Assembly: GCA_031841125.1 (NCBI GenBank)
Contig: CM063110.1
Location: forward strand, 34,611,214 to 34,675,213
Origin: Acanthococcus lagerstroemiae
Lineage: Eukaryota; Arthropoda; Insecta; Hemiptera; Eriococcidae
DNA: 64,000 bases
Direction of reading: 5' to 3'
The position numbers and the translations under genes are program-made. A model generated the notes under the pieces. It saw only the letters and a list, made by a program, of their open reading frames with translations, was not told the DNA's origin and searched no databases. This document shows positions 9,636 to 21,600 of this stretch, piece by piece; position 1 is the stretch's first letter; each line of letters begins with the position of its first letter.

Positions 9636-12600
9636 CTACTGATCCTTCGTATTCACTTCACCCCTGTAGGTACCAGAAGTGAAGGCTGGTTTAGGATCCG
9701 TTTTCAATCCTCTGATGATTTTGAAAGTACCTTTATCTCCCCAAATTTCGTCCCAGCCATTCGCGGCTAACCAATACGGCGTCCCATCTTCAACACCCCA
9801 GCCAAGCACTCGAACCGAATGACTACCGAGATATTTACCGGTGACGTGCTGATATACTCCTAAAACAAAATTAAATAAATGAAAATATTACCACCAATAT
9901 GAAAAACTAATCGAAATACAGTTCAGCAGCAGACTTAACAGGGTGACAAAGATAAAATTACCCACGGGGGTCTGCTTAAGAAGCCCTTTCGTAGCCCCCT
10001 GACGATAAAAATAAAAATCTTGCATGAGTGAGCTTCAGTGTAGATGGGGCCCGCAGCAAAATCATTTAATCGGTTTAAGATTTTCTGGCCTTCTTTTAGG
10101 GACTCATTCAAGCTTACAAAGGGCCGTCAGCAACATCCTTTGATCGTTTTTGAACTTCCCCATCTTCTTTCGGACTTTCTGATAGACGTGCAATTCTCCA
10201 ATATTTTTTGCACACAAGAGACCCGTAGTAAAATCATCTGATCTTCATTTTTTTTCTTTTTGTAGATTACTAACCCTTTTTCAGAGATACTTATCAGGAT
10301 CGTGCGATCTTTTTTCCACGTGAGGGCTCCAGCAACGAAAATTAATTTCTTTGGGGCGCGACATACTTTTTTAAACCTTAAAAATAGTGGGCCCCTCAGA
10401 ACATGTGCCAGCTAGCTTGTTTGCCTTAAGTCCGCCACTGATACAGATCATTGAAGAAAGACTGGTACGTGACCGTTGTTACCAGATTTGTAGTTGATAA
10501 AATCCTCGTACATCCCGAAACTGGCAACAATGGGTCCATGATTATAAATTTCTCGTAGTGCCTCCTCTTCAGTGAGATCTTCACGAATGTCTGAAACTAA
10601 TCAATATCAGAATACCTTTAAACAAGAACGTAGCGGGGTAAAAATTGTTCAATTCCCAACTGACTCAACTCATGTATTCAAATTTGTTTGTATTGGCTAA
10701 AAAAAAATCTTTTGACTTGTTCGATTTTTCCAACTTGCGATCCATCTACTAAAATTTTCCAACTCTGTTGGAGGGTTGGGGGTTAGGGACAAGTTGTCCC
10801 AGTGCCTCCTTATTTTCGTCCCTGCATTTAAACACCTTAAAAATTAATTGAAAAGTCCTATATTAATTTTAGCCTTGGCCCCCACACGTTAGTGCAGAGG
10901 CAGTCGGGGTTCGACAGGGTTTCAGAATGGGCGACAGCGGACGTGGATGCTTACGGCTCAAGGATTACTCCTCTGCCACAGGAACTATACTACAACTTTG
11001 TTTACAGTGGCGCGTGACTACCACCAGCAGCTTCACAACACGTAACCCATCTATCGCCTCTCATCCTGTCCGTCCCTCCCCTACTGCTTCCTCACCCTTG
11101 GGTTTGTTCAAGAGGATTGGCCGAAGCCGCACCTTTGTTCCCTATTTCCTGAGAAGGTGGCTCAGAGATCAAACCCAGAAGTGACATAGGGAACGTCACC
11201 AGACCCCATGGTTTGTTTCGAGTTTTCCTTCTCTATTGACGACTGTGGTCAGGTTTATTAGGTCGTCAACGTTGTAATTTTGAATTTCGGATGGTATCAG
11301 GCCAAAAGTGTGGATTCCATATTTTTATTGCCCCTGGATCCGCCAAAAGAGAGCAAAGCTCTCCACTCGGGAAACCCCCACCCCACCTCACAGAGGCACC
11401 TGAAAGACCGACAGAGGGAACACCAGTCCCTCGGAAACAGACCCGCACCCCCAGGACCCCCACCAATGACAGAGCCAGGTAGAGCCGCTTTCTGGGCCAT
11501 GGGCTCTCTTTCTTCAGACCTCTGGGCGCCACCTGGGCAGGGTTAGTTGGCGTAGCCTGCCCTCGCTTCCCCCACGGTTTTTTGCGTTAGAGTTTTTCTT
11601 CTCTATGGCAAAAAGTGTGCCGATAGGGGCTCGCCTGCTAGTCGCGTGTTCCACAATGCTGAGCAAGCTACCCATGACTCGCACACGCACAGAGTACCAT
11701 ATCTTTTGATAGCGGTGGTGACACGCCTTGTTCCAATGAACTAGTGGGATTACCGGGCGCGTCATCTTCCACCTCCATTGATGCTGTTGTCGCTCTGTTC
11801 GCTAGGACTTTAAGGGGTGGTCGAGTATCTCCACTAGTTTTCGGCACTGGTAGTATCCGGGCCCAATACAAGATCCAACCACGTGGCCATAGAGCGACAC
11901 AGCCCGCTCATAACCCATTAGTGGCCCCCAGACCATCATGGTAGAAGACCCCAGAAGGCGGAGCCCCCCAGGAAACACAACGACAGCCCTCGTCAGCAAC
12001 CTCATGCAGCAGGGCGCCGAGGGAACCCCGAGCAGAGATACGTGTAATTTGGAATTTTGAGTCGTAAAACAGTTAAGAAGTGTAGATACCATATTTCTAA
12101 CGTCCCTGGTTCCGCCAGGAGGGGTCACTCCTCATTCCCCAATCCCAAGCTTGGAGCTGAGACCTACGGTGATGGGACGCATGGCTAGTGGGAGACTAGT
12201 CGCCAGTAGTGGCCCGTCGATACTTGTCGACCTCGATGTGTAAGTAGGCCTACCTGCGTCGCACGCTGCGTGGGTCGACTTTTATTTCAGAGCAAGTACA
12301 GCTCGCCTGGTGCTGTTACCGAAGCCAGGGAAACCAGTTGGCGGGCTATCGTCATACCGGCCATTATGTTTGCTGGACACAGTTGGCAAGATCTTCAAGA
12401 GGAGAATCGCAAACAAGCTGGAGAAAAACTTCCGGGAACCAGTATGGGTTCCGAGCTGGAAGATCGACGATTGATGCCACCGGAAAGCTGAAGAGGCTGG
12501 CACAGTCAGCGATCCAAATGCTCCAATCCGGTGCAGCCGTCAGCCTCGACATACAGAATGCGTTCAATATGATGCCATGGACGCGCGTATTGGAGGCGCT

Positions 12601-15600
12601 GGAGAACGCATCAGTCCCCGCGTACTTACGCGAAATGATCCAGGACTACTTCCGTGGTCGGATAATTCTCGCGGAAACTGCTACGGGTGTGGTGCAGCGG
12701 AAGATGTCGTGCGGGGTTCCGCAAGGATCAGTTCTTGGTCCACTCTTGTGGAACATCGCGTTTGACGGCATCCTGCGAGCAGAGGTACCACCAGGGGTGA
12801 TCATCATCTGCTATGCCGATGACACTCTGGTGGTCGCAGTCAAAGACGACGTAGCCACGCTTGAACGCAAGGTGAACGCGGGACTAAAGGCAATGACCCG
12901 TTAGATCGAGTCGGCCAGGTTGTGCCTAACAGCCGAGAAGACAGAAACGTTGTTGTTTACAAGCCGTCGACGGTACAACCCTCCTTCCTTTCGCCTAAAG
13001 GGAGCGGAGATTGCGTCCTGTACAGTCCTGAAGTACCTCGGGCTGTGGTTCGACGGGAAGCTGTCGTTCAGAGAAGTCGCGAAGAGGACAGCGCAGAAAG
13101 CGGAGAGAGTCGTAGCCGGATTAAGCCGACTCATGTCGAACCTAGGGAAGCCAACAGAGGAGAAACTTAAGCTGCAGCGGAACGTCGCCATGTCGGTCCT
13201 CCTATATGGGGTGCCAATCTGGTTCGACGCCATCGGTGCCAGGGAGTACAGAAGAACCAATTTAGTAAGGGTCCAACAGAGGACTGCACTGAGGTGTTTC
13301 AGTGCCTATTGCACTGTCTCCACAGAGGAAGTTTGCGTGCTAGCAGATATACCGCCAGTTAAGTTACTAGCGGATGAGTGGAAGATGGTATACAGGGCAA
13401 CGCGGAAGATACCACCAAAGAGCAGTGCGGCGCTACGGGTCAAGCGGGATAATAGACAATCCACGCTTCGCATGTGGGAAGAGCGGCTCACCCGCAGTAC
13501 CGAGGGAGATTGGACCCGACTGCTAGTACGCGACCTCAACGCGTGGTTGGGCCAACGCCATGGCCAGGTGGACTTCTACCTCACGCAGATGATGAGCGGC
13601 CATGGAGTGTTCAATAAGTATCTGCACCGGATGGGCATAGCAGAAAGCCCGCGGTGCTCCTACTGCGCTGCAGAAGTGCGAGATGATGATGCCTGGCACA
13701 CCTTGTTCGAGTGTCCGGCATTCGACCAAGAGAGGGAAGAAGCGGCAGCCGCCTTTCAAAACGCGGGCGTTGAGCCGCTTACACCGGAGAACCTGGTCCC
13801 GACCATGCTGGAGAGCAGAGCGGGATATCAGGCAGCTGCCTTTGTCGAGAAGACGTTGGGCCGCAAGATGGAGCAGGAGTGGCAGAGACAAAAGCAGCGG
13901 ACATGGACCTATGCCGGCACTCGCCATCCCGCCAACATTGACGACAACGACGACAACGCCGACGTCAACAACAACAACAACGACGACGACAATGTCGCGG
14001 CTGCCAACAACCGACGAAGAAGACGATCCGGCGCCACTCAACAGCGAAGAGACAGAAGAATAAGACGCAGTAGATTTGCCACCGTGAAGAGGCGACAGGA
14101 GAAATGGGGGTAGTAGGAGCTACCCCAAAGCGATTCCCCCTATTCTGATGCGAGCCCATTCGGGGCGTTTCCGAGATAAAGGATGCGGTGTCCCGGGGCC
14201 AATTTGGCATGCGTGCATCGCTATACGCCCCTCTATCATCGATTAATTTTAACCTAAGTAATCCCAATCAAAACTCGGAAATTTCCAACCAAGGGGGACA
14301 GTGGGTGTAAATTTTGGGCTAATATATACAGGTATACGAGTCAGATGAAAAAGGAACTAACCAATATAATTTGTAATCACTGAAGAAATAAAATAACCGG
14401 AGCTGGGAGGAGGTCAGTTTGTCAAACCCCATGCGTACCTACGTATATATAAATAATACAGTATCCCCATTTATCATTCGATGCCAAAAATATTAAATTT
14501 GTTATGCGAACCATATTTTTGATCAATAAGATATATTTGAAAAGCATTACTTTTTGCGCGAAAAAATTATTCTAACAAAAGGTATCAACAGCCATGGTAA
14601 ATTTAATTTTGATAAATTGAGTAACTTCTCCTTCACTTGAGTATAAATCAGCCATGATTCTGGTGGATGGAAAAGAGTGCAGCCTATATTAGGAATGTAA
14701 GAAAAAATGTGCGTAAATATTAAAAAATAGGAGTCCTCTAATCCTAGAAGATCCGCTTTCTTACTACTTGACCACTTTTTTATGACTTGGCCAACTTTGG
14801 ATCAGGTGATTGAAATCTCTAATTTACCTCTATATTGGTAACTTATTTACCTTTTATTTTATCTTCTTCGTAACTGAGCTTGTAATTACGGTTGGAACAT
14901 TCATGAGGACATGAAGATATCATCGTATCAGGTAACTCCACACAAGTCCTTAAAGGCGTGTTATCTAAAAGATTGTGGGAACATGGCGGCAACTCGTATG
15001 GCTGACAACCCTGAAATAATTTGTGTCCATGTAATCAAGTTTGAGTTGCCAGTAGATTTACGAATAAGTCATCTAACACAGCTTAGAACTAAAGCCCTAA
15101 TTAGACGATCTTTAAAGATCTTCTCCTGTTAATACGAAAATTTAATATCCGCGGATAGTTTAGGTACTCCGTTGTTCCAGTGGCATCGAAAGGTTTTTCA
15201 AGAGGTACGAAAATTGAAAATTTAATTTAAATTGAAAAACAAAAAAAGTAATATTTTCTTGTCTCTTGATAGGGAGATCACAAACAAACATTTTTAAACT
15301 TCACAAATCTTGTCTTTGAAATAGCTAAATGATTCTTACTATCAAAACTTGTAGATTAGTATTTTTTCCCACTTCCTTCTCTTTTTGTGGATCTGTACCC
15401 ACCTATTGCAAAAAAACTTTCTAGATATACACTGTACTCCAGTACCATTCCACAATTCTGCCGCCACTGTGTTGTACAATCAGGTTTGTTTTTCTTAATT
15501 TATGTATTTCTGTTCAAAGATAATTATCCCTTGTTCCTTCTTCCGTCTACCTATAGATAGCGACTCAGCCCTTGCCTACTGTGAACGACTTATTTTTTTC

Positions 15601-18600
15601 AGCGGGGGAAGGGGTTCTTTCAGCACATGCAGTCAAGACGCAAACGTCAACTTTTCTTTACTCATTACAAATGTTTTACAACTATTCATGCTGAACAACT
15701 TCTTGTGGTGAGCGATGAAGTAATATGCTGCTGAGTAGGGAGTTGATAGTTGTCTAATCTCGCTGAGCCACTGTCACCTACTGTACAACCACGTCCTAAT
15801 CTCTCTGTCTATAGCCCTATAGATAACCGATATACATATGTCATGAATTAAAGCATCTCGAGTAAGTATAAGCTAGTAAATACTTTTCCAGACGCATAAT
15901 CACCGCCTGTGACTACCCCTTTATCTTTTAAATATTTCCAAGTTGGTCGGGGATAGCTGTTGTCGCAACCATCAGCACAACCGGAACAACAAGTTAGCAC
16001 ATGCTGAGCTGAACGAAGAGATTTTATCTTGCCTTTGGTCTCGATGCATATTCGGTCGGTGAATGCTGACACAACGGCGATAACCTGCAGCGATAATTAA
16101 TTTTAAAAACAATTGAATTCGCTAGTTCATAGGCGGCAACTTACAATTTTTTGGCGGGTGCTCGTGCTCAATACTTATAGTCAGAAAGTCCCAGAAAGAA
16201 AAGCGTTTTTTTTTTTACCTAATCATCATTTTTTAATTTTTACAAATGGTGAATATCAAGTATGTACGTGAGTATTATTTACTTAAGTATATAAAAAGTT
16301 GATAAGCGTTGCTTATTTCTTATAATCCACTCATTCATTACATTATCGAAATTAATGTTTTTAACTTGAGTATATTGTAATCCACCACGAACATTCATCG
16401 AATGGCGCTGGAATTTTCGATCATAGAGACGTCAATGTTGAAAGTTCTTAAAATACATATAGTCATTAGTATTTGACAGAAGGATAGGTATATCGAGATG
16501 GTGGAGGCATGGTTGAGTAAAGAGTCGCACAGAGTGCGCTCTAAAACTTTAGTTTTATTCTTATGAATATGGAGAAGAGCTACTTTATTCAAACGTTTTG
16601 CAGTTACAGTTGATCGTAAATAAGTTTTAAGTATGTCGTCTCATGTCTGAAAAAGATAGAGAATGGAACTTACCAAAGAATGGTATTTTTGATTTTAGTT
16701 TCCATTCTGAACTACGCAGCGCTAGTAAGTACTCATATCACTAATTAGCTATACTTGTAATTCGACTAATAATTTTTTTATAGGACTACAAGTAGAATGG
16801 GAGGATTTCTGAGCACTGGGTCAAAAGTTTTTTTTGTTTTTTTCCCGCAGGCCCGTGCACAGGATTGTTCCAAGGGAGGGGTTTCAAGTTTAAAAAAAGA
16901 ATTTTCTATTGTGCCATGTATGCCTCTTGGATAAATAAACTACCAATTATTTTAGGGTCCGTTTCCCCAGCAGCGCCCATTTCAGATGCGAAGCTCAAAA
17001 TTTCAGGATCGTTAGTGCTACGTTAGTGCTGGTTAGTGCCGTAAAAATTTTCGTTAGTGCTTCCCCCCTTCCATACTTTTAAAAAAATGAATTTGGGCGC
17101 TGCTGGGGAAATGGTGGCACCGCCCATGAGGCCTAGCTCATCGAAACACTCAGGATCGTTAGTGCTACGTTAGTGCTGGTTAGTGCTGTGCAAGCACTAA
17201 TGATCCAGACATTTTGAGCTTCGATTCTGGAATGGGGTCCTCGATCCCTTATATTTTGTCCCCTATAATGGGGATGTGAAGGACTGCAGGGGATGGCGGG
17301 TTGCACTTACGAAAATTTGCCCAGCACTAATGTAGCACTAATGATCCTGACATTTTAAGCTTCGATTCTGGAATGGGGTCTTCGGTACCTTATATTTTGT
17401 ACCCTACAATGTGGATGTGGTCGATTGCGGGGGTGGGCGGGTTGCACTAACGAAAATTTGCACAGCACTAACCAGCACTAACGATCCTGAGTGTTTCGGA
17501 GAGCTAGGCCTCATGGGCGGTACCACCGTTTCCCAGCAGCGCCCAACTTCATTTTTTAAAAAGTATGGAAGGGGGCAGCACTAACGAAAATTTGTACGGC
17601 ACTAACCAGCACTAACGTAGCACTAACGATCCTGAGTGTTTCGATGAGCTAGGCCTCATGGGCGGTGCCACCGTTCCCCAGCAACGCCAGAATTCATTTT
17701 TTTTTAAAGTATGGAGGGAAGCACTTACGAAAATTTTTATGGCACTAACCAGTACTAACGTAGCACTAACGATCCTGAAATTTTGAACTTCGAATCTGAA
17801 ATGGGCGCTGCTGGGGAAACGGCCCTATTATTTTATACGTACGTGTATTAATCAAAATTAACAATAAACGTCCTCACTGATATTTGTAAACGCACCACAA
17901 TCAGTGATGACTCACAGATAAGCAATGGAATGTCGGACCGGATTTCATTCTAATTTTAACTCGAAAATCGTCTTATTTAGTCATGGGAGGGGGGGGGGTC
18001 AACCCCCCTTGCGCACGGGCCTGTTTTCCCGTGATTTCCGGTGGAGTGCTCGAAAGTCTGGCCAGGTGCTAGGGCCCGCAAGCACACGTGAAGTTGCTGC
18101 CCATGGGCTAGTTAGTAGTTAGATGCTTAATTGTTACATTTACAGGTCGTGCAATAGAGAAACATATGATAACTGTAATAACTGGATTTACCTACCGCGC
18201 ATGAACTGCATCGTCCCTGATTGTAAATATGACGAATACTTGGGCACATGGACCAGCGTTCGCGAGCATCGAAATGATCTGGTAAACCAGGATAACTGTG
18301 GTCACCACCGCTGGCAAATATGCACTAAAGGAAGTACATATACTTTAACATGGGTTAGTTTTGATGATCATACAATATGCCCTCAAAAACATGTTCACAC
18401 ACCAAATCCGTCACTTTTTCGGCACGACATTGTGATCGAATTTGATACAGAAGTCCATAAAGAAATCGAGTTATTGTTACATCGATTTTAGGATCAAACT
18501 GTGCATCGATAAGGACGTACCGACAGGGTGGAGGGGGAAAGAAAATTACCCCCCCCCCCCCCGGTAAGAATTTTTTACTGAACAGTTGGAGAAATTTACC

Positions 18601-21600
18601 ATTTCAGTCAGGGACGAAAGGAGGCATGGAAACCGCACCGCAGTTGAGAAATTTTAGTAGATGGATCAAAGTTGGAAAAATCCAATAAGGTTTTTTCCCT
18701 AATACAAAAAAATGTTGATACTTGGGAATTTTGAGTTGAATCAATTTTGCAACTGACTCAACTCAAAATTCCCAAGTATCAAAATTTTTTACCCCCCCCC
18801 CCCCAAAAAAAAAAAAAAAAAAACTTCTCGGTACGTCCCTGTGCATCGACTTTAAAATTTGTATTCTATTCAAAAGTCGATGTCACTATATGGTAACTCT
18901 ACTTTTATACAAATTTTATATCAGATTCGACTACACTGTTATGTCAGGAAAGTGACGGATTCTGAATGTCGACAAAAAAAAGCTGATTATTTATGTGTCC
19001 ACTGCGTTTCAAGGAATCTTGTATGAATTAATTCTTCCAAATTCATGGTTATACAGGCAAGTGTATTCAATGAACGGGATATTAAACTTTTACTTTACAT
19101 ATGATTCGATAAATTTATATTATTACTTACCTAGGAATCTGTACTTTGATAAACGTTTGTACTTACTTTAGAGAGAAATTTCGTCGCTTTCCGGAATGCG
19201 GACGCTACGAGTTTCAGGTATCCTTGAGGAAATTCCTCAAAATAGTATTTAATGATTGGTGATCCATCGTAATTGGAAAAAAAGTTCGCTTTTCCTGCCT
19301 AAATTTCAAAATTTATTTATACAGCGTAGAGCGGTTGATTCTGAAACGTTATTTTAAATCCAACTCGAAGTAGATAAATGTTGTGTAATTAATCATGCAA
19401 CCACCACCCTATAAGTATGTCCAGATAATTCAATTTAATTTGAGCATATCCTCGAAAGATCTAGTTTAGGTCTTCATAAAACAAATTCTTACTGCGAAAA
19501 TTATATGGCTGTGTCTGTTTTTATATTAAAACTTGTCTACCTATTTTATGGTATACGAGAGACAAATGTTATAATCGTGAAATAAAAATACCTTTTTGAC
19601 TTAAAGTAGTCACTATATTTTTGCAAAACGTTTTCAAAGATTTACATCACCAGTGCTTCACACACCTTTGTCATACTATACATATACTGAGAATTTTGAA
19701 AATGAATTACATTCCTAACTATGGTGAAGGTAATACACCGTGTATGATAAGTAGGTATACTGGGTCGTGTTTTTCTATTGTCTGTTTGGTTGTAAAATGT
19801 CCTGCGAGTTATTGCAGTGTGCTGTGATAGGTGAGTTTAGTCCTATCATCTGGTCTATTCGTCCAGTGTTTCTTTGAGTCGTTATTAATGTTCACAGTGG
19901 TGCATTACACAACTACTACTAATGCTGAAGAGCCTTAACTATATTACCCGCTAAAAAAGACAAGCAAGAAGTGATAAAAATGATGAATGTCCCGGGGCCA
20001 ATTTGGCATGCGTGCATCGCCATACGCCCCTCTATCATTGAGGAGTCATTAACAACTATTAACCTCAAATAGTAAACATTATAATAAAAAGAATTAACAG
20101 CAACAGGGAAACGACAAATACTAAAAACAGGAAGAAAACAAGTATGCTCAGAAGCAATACCTCACATAGGACCCGATGCGAAATCAGTTACCCTCTAGTT
20201 ACCCAGTTACCCGCAGAAAAGTTACCCATTTATTACCCTCGGGTTACCCACAGATTGCCCTCAGATTACCCTGGTTCCCCTTCAGTTACCCGGATAACTG
20301 GCGAGATACTAACGCAATTAGTTACCCTCTAGTTAACCGCGGCGGAAAAGTTACCCACTAGTTACCTTCGGTCACCGTCAGATTACCCTTGTTCCCCTTT
20401 AGTTATCCGGGTAACTGGTGAGATTTTGCGCATCGGGGGAAAAACATTGACAAAAATCCGAAGATTTTTATTAATACAACATAAATGATAGTGTATGAAT
20501 AACCAACCAATGACTAAACAAATAAGCATTGACAGAACGGAGACGAAAGAGAGGAAAGACTGCAATGAAATCTATAGCCCAGACTGTGAGCATTGCAACA
20601 CATACAAATAGTTTAAATGGGCAGAAAGTTTCCAACCAGAATAAAAGAACATCAAAGATCACAGACACTCAGAAATAACCAAATTCCCTTCGGCAAACGC
20701 TTGAACAAAACCAGCGTGGCAATAAGAAATGAACTGATAAACAAGGACGTGTACCGATGGGGGCAGGGGGAAACTCAGCACCTCGTAGGAATTTTTCACT
20801 TAGCAGCTGGGAGAATTTACCATTTCAGTAATATGTTGAAAACCCGGGACAATTGTTCTTTTACTTTTTATTACAGGGACGAAAATAAAGGGGCACGGGG
20901 GGCAGCTTGCTCCCAAGCCTCCACATTGGAGCTGGGAAATTTTAGTAGATGGATCAAAAATTGGGAAAATTCAACAAGTCAAAAGGGTTTTTCTTTCAGC
21001 AAATATAAAAAAATTTTGATACATACTTGGGAATTTTGAGTTGAGTCAGTTGAGACTATACCCCCCCCCCCCCTATAAAAACTTTTCGCTACGTCCCTAC
21101 TGAAAAATGAGAATAATATAAAAAACACAAAACAAAAGAAACGAGAGTAATCATAGGGGCTTATCAAAGAGAAATACTTGGAGGGAGAAACCAAAAACAG
21201 AGCATTGCAGCCGTATTATACGGCTTTGGCTTTCGGCTTAAACTTGCAACCTTCAAAAATACAGCTTCAGCTTTCGGCTTTCGGCTTTCGTGGGAATAAA
21301 GCTAGCTTTCGGCTTTTTTATGGCTGGCTTTCAGCTTTTTCAATTTTTTTCATTTTCTGCTCTGGAGCCATTATTTTGGCCCACAACTGGTTTAATTTGT
21401 TCCTGAGATGATGTTCTTAACCCAAACCAGTCTATTTCCCTCTCTAGAGTCTTCATTCCAGTCTGGAAGTTGAGTTTTCGTAATTTAGCAAACAAGCAGA
21501 GATGGGCGTTGCTCTTGAAGAGCAAGTTGTTCACTTGCTCTTGTTCACTACTTGGTGAACTTAGTTCTGAACTAGTTCATCTCCCCAAAAAAAGAACAAG

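Noticed and set aside
16954..17826. A CRISPR-like array from the repeated TTAGTGCT words
   Set aside because: The words have no regular spacing and point in opposite directions in the two halves. The block has transposon ends with a target duplication, and the host is a eukaryote.
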